A stretch of DNA of 64,000 nucleotides from Prorocentrum cordatum. Lineage: Eukaryota > Sar > Dinophyceae > Prorocentrales > Prorocentraceae. The position numbers and the translations under genes are program-made. Positions 1 to 11,514 of the stretch are shown here, one piece after another (positions within the stretch are counted from its first letter, which is position 1; every line of letters begins with the position of its first letter). The notes beneath the pieces were generated by a model. The model saw only the letters and a list, made by a program, of their open reading frames with translations. It was not told the DNA's origin and made no database searches. The stretch lies in contig CAUYUJ010016308.1 of assembly GCA_963575745.1 (NCBI GenBank), positions 172,501 to 236,500 of the forward strand, written 5' to 3'.

Positions 1-620
1 GCACATTGCGCGAATAATCTGCGCGACGGAACGCGCTCGACCATTCGCCCCTGGGGCCCGCGCGGAAGAACAGGACAACCTGGAAACCTTGAATACTTCA
101 AATGGCAATACTCCATGCTTCTCTGAGCTTTGGCAGCGCGATGGCGGCTTTCACGCCCCAACATTGAAGCGAAAACAGAAACGCACCGTGCAACTGAAAA
201 AGGGCAGTCTGCAGTCTGCGCATTTGGGAAACAGGCTTGGCCAACGCCGAAGTGCATTCGACCCCCCCGGCTCCACGCGCGGGCCCCCGCGAGCGCGAGC
301 AGACGCCGCGAGCTCGCCCAAACCAAGTGTCCACATCGCTGGGGCGGAGGTTCCAATTCCCCCGCATATGTCACGCTGCAGACGTCACTGGGTAGAGCGA
401 GACGGCAAAACACAATGATCGAGAGACACCGTACTTTCCCGCCGTTATTTCGCGGCGCCAAGGGAATTTATTGAAGACGAGCAGTGCTGGGCTCCTGCAC
501 CGCTTGGAAGCTCGACGACGCGACGTCTCCACCACTGGACTCCAACGGGCCGTCCCCAGTCACGTCCGCGAAGTCGCCCATCAGCTCGTAGCCCCTTTGA
601 CGAAACCACCCGGCAGCCGG
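1..620. other. Unassigned sequence, nothing recognised
   Basis: I see no convincing gene here. Overlapping open frames of 60-114 codons exist on both strands, but they have arginine/proline-rich compositions typical of chance frames in GC-rich DNA and no motif I recognise. No tandem repeat or palindromic element stands out. Confidence 0.4.
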
Positions 621-631
621 CGCTCACAAAC

Positions 632-836
632 CTCTGCACTCGATCTTGTACTCCTGCACTCGCAGCGCCTGCGGCAAACCGACGTCCGCTGCGTCGTGCT
701 GCAACCGCTCCGTCAACGTCTGCACCAATGACCACTGAAACGACTTGGCCGTCATGAAGGCGACCTCCCCACCCAGCGCGCGCAGGGGCCCCGCCGCGTG
801 GATCGGCGCCGCGCCCTGGCCGCGTGACTTGCCCCG
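632..836 (-). CDS. Putative internal exon of an unrecognised protein
   Basis: A 205-nt open stretch on the minus strand has balanced, protein-like composition, including a segment reading FMTAKSFQWSLVQTLTERLQ that looks amphipathic and helical. It is bordered by a plausible acceptor (a pyrimidine-bearing stretch ending TGCAG at 837) and a GT donor (GTTTGTGAG at 631), as expected for one exon of a spliced gene. The frame closes with TGA directly after the donor, consistent with entry into an intron. No neighbouring exon was identified, and flanking DNA is low complexity. I do not recognise the family. It could be an orphan exon of a real gene, a relic, or chance; the helix-like run is the main argument for coding. 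Confidence 0.35.
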
Positions 837-1175
837 CTGCACTCCGAAAGAGAATGGGGATCCTGGGGCGCGGGGGCAAAGCCCAGCTGAAGAGGATGGG
901 GGGAATTCTCCACGCGGTGTTTCTGTTAGGGCCCGCTCGCCCCCCCCTCCGCCTCTGCGGCAACTGTCCGCCGGGGGGCGTCTCGACAGGCGCTGGGTTC
1001 CGTCCGGGCCTCCTTCCCGTGGCCTCGAGGCTGAACCAGACGACGAGCCCGCAGCTCCTCGAGGTTGGGGGGCGCAGCGCCACGGCGAGCGATCAGCGCG
1101 ACCAGCGGCGCTGGCGGCAGCCCCAGCGGCCTCTGGAGGGGAACGCCTCCTTCAGGAGGAGGCGGAGGGGTCCTC

Positions 1176-1293
1176 CTCGTCCCCCTCCTCCTCCTCCTCC
1201 TCCTCCTCCTCCTCCTCCTCCTCCTCCTCCTCCTCCTCCCCCTCCTCCTCCTCCTCCTCCTCCTCCTCCTCCTCCTCCTCCTCCTCCTCCACC
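1176..1293. repeat. (TCC)n microsatellite
   Basis: Nearly pure TCC/CTC trinucleotide repeat with one or two interruptions. Every frame through it is open, giving artefactual poly-Ser, poly-Pro, poly-Leu, poly-Gly or poly-Glu reading frames on both strands. Confidence 0.95.
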
Positions 1294-2139
1294 TGCGTGT
1301 GAGTTGCGGGCGACGAATCTCGCGCCCGCCGCCGCGCGACCCCTCTGGAGCCAGGGTCCGCGCCTACCTGGCGAGGCGCGAGGGGAGGAGAAAAAAAACA
1401 AAAAACATAAGGGGAAACAAAAACAAACGGCAGGCTCACCACGCAAGTCGTGATGAGCACCGCCGACCCGCCGAAAGCGGGCGGCCCCCATGCCTCCCTG
1501 GCTCTACAAGGGACACCAATTTCCCCACGTCGCCGCGCGGGTCACACGGCGCGTGTTTCCGCGCCTGGGTAACCTGGCCAGCCCCCACAGTCCCTCTTGC
1601 CCAAAGGGGGGCAAGCGGTGCACGTCTTGAGTCGTGCCCGCTGGCCGACCTCCCCAACCACACCCTTGCCCAGCGACGTCACGGAAGGCCAGTACAGTGG
1701 CCGGGGCCTGCACCCAAAAGGGCAACTACCACGCATGCCGACGCGGACCGAAATCTACGCCGACCCAAGGGGGTACCCTCGCGGCCCCAGAACGCCAAGT
1801 ACCCGAGGGACCTGGGACGGCAGACCCGCACCACAGCAGGGTCACCGCTAGAGTTTGGGGGGGCCGCCCCAGGCTCGTTCGGACACGGATGCCCCTGGCC
1901 CGCCGCGCCGCCCCCATGCTGGCGACATTTTGGCGAATTTCAGTTCCCCCAGGAAACCCGATGCGCCGCCCACGCATCGAGGTCCCCCCCTGGGGGCTCC
2001 TCCTCCTCCCCCTCCTCCGCCTCCTTCTCCTCATCATCATCCTTCTCTTGCTCCTCCTCATCCTCCTTCTCTTCCTCCTGCAAGCCACCTTGACCTTCCC
2101 CGAGTACGTCCTCCCCCTTCAATACCCAGCCTATTTGCC

Positions 2140-2262
2140 AAGGCTGCTCCGGCGGTGCATCGGCGAGGCTGGCGTGGAGAAAATCGGACCCCATACCGAT
2201 CGCCGATGCATCCGCGATGCGGCGCGATATTTCGACTCTGTCTACTCCAACCCCATCGAAGA
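2140..2262. repeat. Fragment of the GATGCATCGGCGAT palindromic repeat family
   Basis: Contains GATCGCCGATGCATC followed by CGATGCGGCGCGAT and the end motif GTCTACTCCAA. The same modules, including GGCGTGGAGAAAATC, recur near 20.0 kb, and the palindromic core recurs in a full inverted-repeat element at 31.2 kb. This copy is incomplete and diverged. Confidence 0.6.
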
Positions 2263-2591
2263 GACCAAGAGATCTGGGAACGATGGGAACACACCATGGT
2301 TACTCAATGAAGAGTGAGCCGTGCGCAACAGCCGAAAATACGAGGGAAGAGACGGAGAGACCTGCAGCCACCCCCCTGCCCGAGGCACTCATGGTGCGCG
2401 CGCGCGGAACGAGCACGAACGCACAATCCTCTTCCTGGGGCAGAGGCATTGTCGCTGTCGTCGCTGTCGTCGTCGTCGGAGAGGCAGTGCGCGAGGGGTT
2501 GCGCAGATGAGCAGGATTGTCTCCCGCATCCTTTGTTCGAATGCTGACAATGCTCTCGCGGTCTCTGCGGACAGAGCTCTACCGCCCTGCT

Positions 2592-2645
2592 GCTGCTCCT
2601 CCTCCTCCTCTTCCTCCTCCTCCTCCTCCTCCTCCTCCTCCTCAT
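2592..2645. repeat. (TCC)n microsatellite
   Basis: Interrupted TCC repeat; a further short (TCC)n run lies at about 2821-2850, and both fall in DNA without a recognisable gene. Confidence 0.9.
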
Positions 2646-2975
2646 ATTGCTGTCGTTGCCGTCGTCGCCGTTCTGGCACGTACCCTAAGGCGCTGCAGAG
2701 TTCGGATGTCCTCGAGGCAGCCCTACACGCCGTGCTGGAGAGCAGCGCGGACCTGAGGGAACGCCGCCTTGACCGCGTGCTGTGGGATCGGCGCAGGGAT
2801 CTGTACCAAAGTTGTCGCCGTGGTCCTCCTCCTCCTCCTCCTCCTCCTCCTTGTCTTCGTCCTCTTCCCTCGTCCTTTTTGTTAATCCTCTTCCCTCGTC
2901 CTCCTCCTGCTCATCCTCCTCCTCCTCCCTGCCTTCATGAAGACATTCTTATAACGTGAGCTCTGGACTAAAAAC

Positions 2976-3020
2976 TGGACGGGCGAGTAGAGGCACCTTC
3001 TCAGTGTACCCGCCCGTCCA
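2976..3020. repeat. Strong hairpin, 14-bp stem
   Basis: Left arm TGGACGGGCGAGTA (2976-2989) pairs with right arm TACCCGCCCGTCCA (3007-3020) with one mismatch, around a 17-nt loop. No flanking gene is recognised, so a terminator role is not supported. A short inverted-repeat relic is the simplest reading. Confidence 0.7.
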
Positions 3021-3249
3021 CTTAATTTCCCCCGAAGGCTGCCTAAGGCAAGATTTGCCAGGTTGGTTCTAGCAGCAAAGACCTCCCCGCCTTCCTACTC
3101 TGCCCCCACCTGGGCCGCCAAGCTCGGCGCACCGCGCCCCGCGGTGCGCGACCAGCTCATCGACTCCCGTGCCTCGCGCCGCCCCCTCTCGCGGCGACGA
3201 CGGGCCGCCGCGCGGGCCCCGGGGGGGCCGCGGCGCGCGGAGCGCGCCC

Positions 3250-3412
3250 AGGAGCAGGAGGAGGAGGAGGAGGAGGAGAAGGAGGAAGAAGAGCAGGAGG
3301 AGGAGGAGGAGGAGGAGGAGCAGGAGGAGGAGGAGGAGGAGGACGAGGAAGAGTACGAGGAGGAGGAGGAGGAGGAAGAAGAGCAGGAGGAGGAGGAGGA
3401 AGAGGAGCAGGG
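3250..3412. repeat. (GAG)n microsatellite, opposite strand sense
   Basis: Impure GAG/GGA repeat with GAC, GAA and CAG interruptions. It is one of the few purine-rich tracts on the plus strand; most others in the window are pyrimidine-rich on this strand. The apparent poly-Glu reading frame (plus strand) is an artefact. Confidence 0.9.
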
Positions 3413-3419
3413 TTGCGCC

Positions 3420-5260
3420 CCCGCGGGGGGCCTGGCCCTCCGGCTCGACCTGCCACGTCAGACTGAGCCAGGACGAGGATAACTGAAGGGGCCATGGGAC
3501 GCACAGCTGAATAGACACAAGTAACTGGATCCGTCCACATGTTCATATACCTTCTGGGTTTCTGTCTCCTCCCCCACTTCCCATATGATCGCATATGTTC
3601 CTGGGATTCGACGATTAATTGTGTCTGTGTGCCGTTTCCCCTCCTGGATCACATCGGGTGAGGAGAAATCGGAAATCCCTGAGAGCAGCAAGACGAAGCC
3701 AGGACACGAGGATAAAATTGGGTGAGGAGCAACCGCGAAACTCTGAGATCTGGCGGCTCTGGACGATGTTCTGGGAGCCGCGGCCTTCTCGGAGCGTTCC
3801 AGAGAACGCTGCGAGAGCGTTCTGGAAGGCTCTGGAGCGGGTTTCTCCTCGTCCTAGCCCGTCCGACACAGCGCCCCGACCCACATGGGCCGGACGAAAG
3901 GGGGATAGTAGAGGGTAACGTGGAGAATAGGCTCACGCGGCTGATCATCCCAGCTCCTCCCGGCGCCGGGCGGCATTCTTGAATCGAGGAATGGGCCTGG
4001 CGGCAGGGCGAAATTCACCAGCATACAACAGATTTCGCACCCCTCCCCTTTCCTATCCTACTGCAGGCTCGTGTCGTGCCGACTTCCGCGCTGGCTTCCG
4101 ATACCGCGGGGAGCGTTCAACCTTGAACGATCGGCCGGTTCCGAAACGTCAGATCTTTCAACATCCACCGATTATGGTTGGCTGGCGGCGTTCAACGTTG
4201 AACGCTGGCGGCGGGGTCGCCGCCGGCGGTCGACACGGCGCGAACTTACCGTACCCTTTCGTCTGGTCCGACCCACCAATCCCACCGTGGGGCGGATGCA
4301 ACAGCATGTCGGCGATCCAGACGGAGCTGCGCACGATGTCGACGTCGATGGACTCCGCCTCGATCTGCACACGGAGGCGCGCGGCCTCGGGGCTTCGGCG
4401 GCGGTCCCTGCCCCTCCCCGCGCTCGTGCCCCTGCCCCCCTCTCTGGCCCTCGTGCCCTCCCTTCCCCTCCCTTCCCCCGCCCTCTCGTCTCCTCCGCTC
4501 GGCTCTCTCTCCCCCCGGTGCCCGCCTCCCTGCTCCTCCCGCTCTCTTCCCTGCCCCGTCAGGGCGCGCCCGTGCGCGCACGCACGGCCCCCGTCGGCCG
4601 CGACGCGCCAGACGAGTCTCGGGACAGCTTCGGGTAGATACGACGCCAAGGTGCGCACTGACGCCTTCATAAGGCATCGGAGCCCTGCTCGCAGTCCAGG
4701 CCAACCCCTCACCTCTCCTCCCCCTTCTGCCCCCGCATCCAGAGCCTCCTCTCTCTCATGCGCACGCCCACTCGCGTCCCTCACGCGCCCCTGTCCTCCC
4801 TCTCCATCTGCCCCCCGCCCCCCCTCCCACTGGCCACAATGCAGCCACCAGCGCCACCCAAGCAGAACAGGCGGAGGCGATCGCAGCAGCTTGTGCGGCA
4901 AGGAACTGGGCCGCGCGCCAGCCAGGGAACTCGACCACTCCGACGCTGAACCCTCCCGCCTCTTCCCGCTTCCCCCCCCCCTTCCTCATCCTCCTCCTCC
5001 TCGCCCACGGCCTTGCCTTTCCCGCCTGGCCCCGCTTGCGGCACGTGCGTCTCCCCTGATACTGAAGGGGGCCTGGGACATACAAATAAATAGACACAAA
5101 TAACCGCATGCCGCTGGGGGGCCCCACCGCGGACCCACGAAGTCCGCGCGGAGCGCCAAAGTGCATGTTCACGCCTTTTTTCCCCAACCATCCTGTAATG
5201 TTGGGACCTTGATTTGAAGAGACAGCGCCCCACGTTCCTTCATCCTCCCCCTCTTCCCTC
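3420..5260. other. Unassigned, low-complexity-rich sequence
   Basis: Long frames here (for example 374 codons from 3979) are rich in Ser, Pro, Arg and Leu and run through CTCCC-rich tracts, so I do not accept them as genes. Two visible landmarks are a perfect palindrome at 4188-4205 and a stretch around 4010-4050 (CAACAGATTTCGC) that recurs near 31.1 kb. Confidence 0.45.
4188..4205. repeat. Perfect 18-bp palindrome
   Basis: GCGTTCAACGTTGAACGC is its own reverse complement. A related half-site, CGTTCAACCTTGAACG, lies about 75 bases upstream. Function unknown; it may be the centre of a small inverted-repeat element. Confidence 0.75.
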
Positions 5261-5267
5261 CTCTCAT

Positions 5268-5348
5268 CATCATGATCATGATCACGATCACGATCCTGAT
5301 CCTGATCTTGATCCTGATCCTGATCCTGATCCTGATCCTGATCCTGAG

Positions 5349-5405
<57 letters not shown>

Positions 5406-5597
5406 CGTCATCATCATCATCATCAACAGCAGCATCATCATCAGCATCAGCATCAGCATCATTATCAGCATCAGCATCAGCATCCGCATCCGCATCCGCA
5501 TCCGCATCAGCAGCATCATCCTCATCCTCATCCTCATCATCATCATCACCAACATAATCATCATCATAATCATAATCATAATCATAATCATAATCAG

Positions 5598-5635
<38 letters not shown>

Positions 5636-5660
5636 GTATCATCATCATCACCACCATCGC
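5268..5660. repeat. (ATC)n microsatellite with GATCCT, CAGCAT and CATAAT sub-blocks
   Basis: A ~390-bp trinucleotide tract composed of successive blocks: ATGATCACG, then GATCCT hexamers, then pure (ATC)n, then CAGCAT/CCGCAT, CATCCT, CATAAT and (ATC)n again. The block structure suggests repeated local slippage of variant hexamers. It abuts the 76-bp satellite that follows. Confidence 0.95.
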
Positions 5661-5669
5661 AACCAGTAT

Positions 5670-6680
5670 AGCGTTCCGTGGCCCCGTAGGGAGCACATGC
5701 GTCCGCCACACCCAGTACAGCGTTTCGCGGCCCCATGGGGAGCTCCACCGAAGGCCCAAGTGGAGGTGGCCAGATGCGTACGCCACACCCAGTACAGCGC
5801 ATCGTGGCACCATAGGGAGCTCCACGTAGGTCTCCAAAGTGGGCGGCCACATGCGTCCGCCACACCCAGTACAGCGTTTAGTGGCCTCATAGGGAGCTCC
5901 TCCTAAGGCCCCAATGGGAGGGCCACATGCGTCCGCCAGACCCAGTACACCGTTTCGTGGCCCCATAGGGAGCTCGACCTAAGGCCCCAGTGGGGGTGGC
6001 CAGATGCGCCCGTCACACCCAGTACAGCTCTTCGTGAACCCGTAGGGAGCTCCACCCAAGGCCCCAATGGGGGTGGCCACATGCGTCCGCCAGACCCATT
6101 GCAGCGCATCGTGGCCGCGTAGGGAGCTCCACAGAAAGACCCCAGTGGCACCGCCCGCATGCGTCGTCCACCACCCAGTGCAGCAGTTCGCGGCCCCATC
6201 GATTGGGAGCTCCACCAAACCCCAGTGGCACCGCCCGCATGCGTCCCCCCCCACCCGGTACAGCGCTTCGTGGCCCATAGGGAGCTTCACATAAGGAACC
6301 AGTGGCACCGCCCGCATGCATCCCCCCCTCCCGTGGCCCCATAGGGAGCTCCACCGAAAGTCCCAGTGGCACCGCCCGCATGAGTCGGCCACCATCCAGT
6401 GCCGCGTTTAGTGGCCCCGTAGGGAGCTCCACAGAAAGACCCCAGCGGCACCGCCCGCATGCGTTTCCCCCAACCAGTACAGCGTGTCGTGGCCTCATCG
6501 GGAGCTCCAGTGAGGGGCACCGCCCGCATGCGTCAGCCACACCCAGGACAGCGTTTCGTGGCCCATACGGAGCCCCCCCGAAGGCCCCAATGGCACCGTC
6601 CGCATGCGTCTCCCCCACCCATTAGGGCACGTCCCTCACGCGTTTCGTGGCCCCAAAGGGAGCTCCACCGAAAACGGCAC
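5670..6680. repeat. ~76-bp tandem satellite, about 13 units
   Basis: Units recur every 75-79 bp, each with an AGGGAGCTCC anchor (for example near 5738, 5814, 5891, 6046, 6122, 6341 and 6658) plus modules CATGCGTCCGCC and CCCAGTACAGCG. Later units carry AGTGGCACCGCCCGCATG instead, so two sub-families are arranged in blocks. The minus-strand frames reading MGPRNAVLGVADACG repeats are a consequence of the unit, not evidence of a gene. Unit spacing and unit-to-unit divergence exclude a CRISPR array. Confidence 0.92.
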
Positions 6681-7139
6681 CCACAGCGCGTTACTCACAA
6701 CTGCATATGGTTGGGTCTTTCGCCAGGATAATTTCTTCGATTCGGACCGCTTCCCCCGTCCCTCCCGGACCCCGAACATCTGGCGGCTCGATCTGCTCGA
6801 GACGTCGGTCCCTCCGACCTCTCGTCTCCTTCTCGCGGGGCCAGCTTTCCAGCCCCGGCAATTCTCGAAGGCACCCAGAGACTGGACCCTGCCTTCAAGC
6901 GCCGAGGTTTGGCGACAAGCGGAAGGTCCCGAGTCCCTCGAGCCGCTGGAAGTCTTGCTCCACCCCTCGTTCCTTTACAGCCCCTCGCTCCTCTGCGTCC
7001 CCCGTGGTTCCGCCATCACCTCTCCCTGATCGCGAGCCCCTACTCCTGCATCCCCCTTTCCCTCCTCCTCATCATCACTTCCTCCCCCGTGTCCATCCGC
7101 CTCCCAATGATACGTTTCCTCCCCTTGCTCATGATTCGT

Positions 7140-7400
7140 CCACATCATCAGAATCATCAGCATCATAATCAGCAACATCGTCATCAGCATCATCAGCATC
7201 ATCAGCATTATCATCATCGTCATAAGCATCATCGTCTTCATCGTCATCATCATGATGCTCGTCCTCAGCCTCATCCTGACCCTCATCCTCCTCCTCATCC
7301 TCATCATAATCACCATCATCATCGTCATCGGCATTATCATCGCCGTCATCATCATCATCATCGTCATCATCATCGTCGTCATCGTCATCATCATCATAAA
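7140..7400. repeat. (ATC)n microsatellite
   Basis: CATCAT-rich tract with CGT and CCT interruptions. It directly precedes the first copy of the dispersed repeat that begins at about 7424. Confidence 0.92.
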
Positions 7401-7423
7401 TTCCTCTTTCTTATAAATAACTT

Positions 7424-8300
7424 CTGTCGCACCACGAAGATTATTGGTAGGGCGGACAGGGCGTGTCGCCTGAGCCTCCCGCACCATGTATGATCCTGAA
7501 GCTTAAAAAGGCAACAGCTTCACAGATGGAGGGCGGGTCGTTTCCAAAATGTGGCTCTCGCGTTAGCGCCGCGCACATCCTTTTTAAAACATTGCAAGAG
7601 TTTCGCGGATTGATGGCGGCTCCTTTTCAAAGAAAAGCTCTCGCCTTAGCGCCGCGCGCATTCTTTCAAACAAATTCCCAAAGTTTCACGCATTGGGGGC
7701 GGGTCGTTTTCAAAATGTGGCTCTCGCCCTAGCGCCGCGCACATTCGCTTTAAACATGTGCGTGGGCTTCACGGAGTGAGGGCGGTTCCTTTTTCAAAAT
7801 GTGGCCACGCGCATTATTCAAACAAATTTCAAGAGCTTCACGGATTGAGGGCGGGCCGTTTTCAGAATGTGGCTCTCGCCTGAACGCCGCGCACATTCGC
7901 TTCACAAATTTGCAAGAGTTTCACGCATTGACGGCAACTCATGTTCAAAATGTGGCTCCCGCCTTAGCACCGCGCACATTCGTTGTAAACATTTGGGGGG
8001 GTTGCACGGGTTCCCATGGTCAACGTACCAGAACTGGCGTTTTGGAAGGATTCAGGATTATGCGGGTGAAACAGTTATCCTGCTTCGCGGTGTTGGAATC
8101 ACACAAGTGGCGTTCTGGCCCGATTCCAGATCGTCAAGACGCAGCAGTCAGGTTGATCGCAGCGTTGAAATCCCGATTTTAGCATGCTTCAGGGTCTTCA
8201 ACTGTTGTCTTCAAACGAGGCAGTTCCCTCAATGGAAATGAGACGTTGTTGGGTCCTATGGAGAGGTAACTTGGAGGGAAGGACAATTCCAACATCGATG
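7424..8300. repeat. Dispersed repeat, copy 1, with internal ~84-bp tandem units
   Basis: Begins with CTGTCGCACCACGAAG and includes ATGATCCTGAAGCTTAAA. It then has about six units of ~84 bp built on TGTGGCTCTCGC and AGCGCCGCGCACATTCG (near 7551, 7636, 7721, 7869 and 7953). It ends with a non-tandem part containing CTGGCGTTTTGGAAGGATTC and GGCAGTTCCCTCAATGG. A diverged copy with the same module order lies at 10.79-11.48 kb and a fragment at 22.1-22.3 kb. Both full copies are bordered on each side by microsatellites. Confidence 0.8.
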
Positions 8301-8317
8301 ATGACTCTTGGGTTTAC

Positions 8318-8765
8318 ACTGGTCCTCATCCTCATCCTCATCCTCATCCTCCTCATCATAATCCTCATTCTCAACATCATATCTGCGTCCTGCTACTTCC
8401 TCCTCATCCTCGTACATCCGTCCTCCATCCCGCACTCCCTGCATCCCCACGTCCTTCCAACCGATTTCTCCTGCTGCTTCTCCTCCTCCTCCGTCCCCCT
8501 CCTTCTCCCTGTTCTCCCCACATGTCCTTGTCCTCCTCCCGCGTCCAACTCCCCTTCGCCATCCCGAATGTTCCTCGTCTTCCTCCTTCCCAATTCACCA
8601 CCTTCCTCCTCCGTCCAATTCAGGCTCTTGCATTTTATCCTACTTCCGTGTCTGTTCCTGCACTCCCTGATGCTCCATCATGCTCCTCCTCCTCCTCGCA
8701 CGTATTATCCTCCCTCCTCCTCCTCCTCCTCCTTCTCATCCTCCTCCTCATCCATTTTCTCTGAT
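8318..8765. repeat. CCTCAT / (TCC)n microsatellite tracts
   Basis: CCTCATCCTCATC at the left and CCTCCTCCTCC at the right with CT-rich DNA between. It borders the right end of dispersed-repeat copy 1. No gene is supported in this stretch or in the ~350 bases that follow. Confidence 0.85.
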
Positions 8766-9115
8766 CTCTGCGACACCGCAACCAAGAGTATCAGAGCAGG
8801 TGTTAACACTCCTGGTCGCTCGATGAACACACCTCAACGCACCCTCATGAACAAACCATGCCGTCCAAATACGGGTTCGGAACGCAGGTCTAAGAAACTG
8901 CAAGGAACATGTTTTCAGGTTTCGGCGATAAACCCGGTTATCCCGCTGGGGTAGGGAAGCGCCAGCCTATAACCAGACTGTTTCGCTTTGGGCAACCCCA
9001 CGGAGGCCCGCGCGCACCAGCACTGTGCACCCCCCCTGAACCTGCGCAACCGACAAGGTCAGGTTATCCGTGGGGGAGGGAAGGGAGGGGCGGGCGGGCC
9101 CGACAATTGAGTACC

Positions 9116-9335
9116 CCTCCTCCTCCTCCTCCTCCTCCCTCCTCCTCCTCCCTCCTCCTCCTCCTCCTCCTCCTCCTCCCCCTCCTCCCTCCTCCCTCCT
9201 CCCTCCTCCTCCTCCCTCCCCCTCCCCTCCCCCTCCTCCTCCTCCTCCTCCTCCTCCCTCCTCCTCCTCCTCCTCCTCCTGCTCATGCTCCTCCTCCTCC
9301 TCCTCCTCCTCCTCCACCTCCTCCTCCTCCTCGGG
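9116..9335. repeat. (TCC)n microsatellite
   Basis: About 220 bp of TCC repeat with CCC interruptions and short GCTCATGC and CCACC breaks. Open frames through it on both strands are artefacts. Confidence 0.95.
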
Positions 9336-9529
9336 CCACTCCCGGGGCGCGTTCCGACCAGCCTCTCGGAGCGACTACGGCCACGGCGGCGCGGGGCTCC
9401 CAGGAGGCCCTCCAGTGGCGGAAACGAGACAGGGCAGCAGGATCGATGCCCTTCACTCCTCTGAGAAACACCGGGTCATCGCCGGACCCTGCAAACATCG
9501 ATCTCCCGATCCGCCCCCACTGAGGATGA

Positions 9530-9712
9530 GTATCGTTTAACCGATCCCCATCCCCAGCGGCGTGGCCCGGGCCCCACTGGCCGATTTACCCCCCTAGATG
9601 GGGATACAGGCCGTTGCCGTCGGGTTTCGAGGGGTGTACCCCCAACTGGGGGGTAAGTTGGTGGGGGTCTCGAAGGGGATGGGGATATCGGGATGGGGAT
9701 TGATTAAACGAA
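9530..9712. repeat. ~180-bp inverted-repeat element, copy 1
   Basis: Left end CGTTTAACCGATCCCCATC and right end (as reverse complement) CGTTTAATCAATCCCCATC form a terminal inverted repeat of about 25 bp. The interior contains CCAGCGGCGTGGCC, TAGATGGGGATACAGGCCG and GGTTTCGAGGGG. A second copy with the same interior lies at 42.94-43.11 kb. No coding capacity; non-autonomous mobile DNA is the likely identity. Confidence 0.75.
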
Positions 9713-10787
9713 ATACCGAGCGGAGTTCTGCGCTCCCGACGCCCGCGAGGCCGCGCTGCTGCGGCAGCGCGGGCGCCTCCCCGCCGCCGCGCGGGCCAAC
9801 GAGCCGCTCGGGCGCGCGGGCCCCCGGCGGCCGCGGCCTCCCCCGAGCAGGGCAACGAGCGCGGCCGGGAGCGCAGCGTTCACCGCAGTTTCCCGGTTGG
9901 CCAGCGGCTGCCCCGACGGGTCGGTCTCTCGAACGGGCGCTCGGCGAGGACGGCTTCAACGAGGACGCCCAGGGAGGCGCCCTGTATTCGTGCGCATGTT
10001 CCAGATGTTCGTCTCCCCCTCCGTCTTCCATGGCTTCCCATATTCCCCGGGAAATCGACGGTTATTGGTGTTTGTGTCTAGGCTCCCCTCCTGATGGGAC
10101 ACACACAAGGCTACCGAACTGGTCCTCGAATCATCATGGGGCCAGTTTGGTGCCTCTCGGAAACTTTCTGGAGGCCACGTTGGTCCATCTCGGTCCACCT
10201 TGCGCCACCCTTCCAGACGGACATCCGATGCCCTAGTCTTTAGAAGACCAAGACCCCAGACTCCTCGACCCCTGTCTGAACGCGGCCCCGTGGTGGCGAA
10301 AGTTGTGTGAACCCTCCGACTGTGTACGTACCTGTTGGGCTCCCAGGGGGCATCTGTAGGGCTGTCCTGGACATCCGAGAAGCCCCCGCGCTCAGCCCAC
10401 CTCCTCCGCCGTGGCCTTCCACGGCCGACACCCTCCGCCGACGGCCGTGGGCGGACGAGAACGGCGTCGAACTCGAACTCGACTTCGACGGCGGCGCTGG
10501 TGTCGACAGCGCCAGGGAAGTCGACGACGGCGATGCTGGCGACGACGTCGATGTCGACGACGAAAGGACGGCGAAGACGACGCGCGCGGGCGCCTTCTCC
10601 CTGACGAGCTCCTCCGGGCGGCGGCCCGCAGGGGCCCGGCTGGACGAAAGGGGCCGGGGGCACGAACTGGGCCAATCACCCTCCACCTCCCTGCACATCA
10701 CACTCATCTCTATCGGCTTCGTCGTCGTCCTCGACGTCGTCCTTCGCCCTCCGCCCTCCTCCTCCATTCCGTTTCCTTCTAAGTAGC

Positions 10788-11490
10788 CCCTCACTGTCGC
10801 ACCCCGAAGCGTGTCGAAGGGGGCCGGACCTTTCCCCTGAGACTCTGTCGCAATGCACGATCCTGTCGCTTAAGATTTACAACATTTTCACGAATGGAAG
10901 GTGAATCGATTTCAAAATGTGGCTCTCGCCCTAACTCCGCGCACATTCGTTCGAAGCACATGTAAGAACTTCACGAATCGAGGACAGGCTGTTTTCAAAA
11001 TCTCGCTCATTGCCTTAGCGCCGCGCAAATCTGTCTTCAACACTTGCAAAACATGTCGCGGCTGAAAAAACGTGTCATGTTGACAATGTGGTTCTCGCTT
11101 TAGCGCCGCGCACACCCGTCATAAAAAGATGCAGGGTTTCACTGATGGAAGGTGGTTCGTTTGAAGAGCTTTCCACAATTTTTCACATATTCTCAGGGCT
11201 CACGTCCACGGGAGAATGTTCTGGCACAATATCGGACTGTCAAGGCGCAACTACTCCGTCAATTCGTGGTGTTGAAGCCCCAAACACGGTGTCCTGTCAC
11301 GATTTAGGACTTGACGAACCAGAATGGTGATTCGCCGCGTTGAACTTCCAGTAAAAAGGTGTTCTGGTACAGATCAGGACTCGTCAACGTGTTCTGTTCC
11401 AACGGGGCACTTCCTTCATTGAACATGAACCCTTGCAGCGGCCTATGAAGAGGGACATTGGAGAGAGGGTTTATTGCAATCTTGTGGTTG
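10788..11490. repeat. Dispersed repeat, copy 2
   Basis: Shares ordered modules with 7.42-8.30 kb: CTGTCGCACCCCGAAG, CACGATCCTGTCGCTTAAG, ~84-bp units around AATGTGGCTCTCGCC and AGCGCCGCGCACA, then GTGTTCTGGTACAGATCAGG and GGCACTTCCTTCATTG. It has fewer tandem units than copy 1. It is followed within ~25 bp by a (TCC)n tract, as copy 1 is followed by a CCTCAT tract. Confidence 0.8.
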
Positions 11491-11514
11491 AATCTTCGTT
11501 CTGCACTGGGTCTC

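Noticed and set aside
1065-2093. Very long plus-strand open frame (342 codons) and other long poly-Leu, poly-Ser, poly-Pro, poly-Glu or poly-Arg frames at microsatellites
   Set aside because: Trinucleotide repeats without stop codons open several frames on both strands; the residues are set by the repeat and no unique domain is attached.
5272-5829. Poly-Ile / poly-His / poly-Asp frames
   Set aside because: Direct translations of the (ATC)n tract.
5670-6680. CRISPR-like array
   Set aside because: Units are ~76 bp, diverge along their whole length and have no distinct spacer part; the genome is eukaryotic in character.
7544-7565. TGTGGCTCTCG words as spliced-leader relics
   Set aside because: They are part of the ~84-bp repeat unit and match the leader only over about ten bases.
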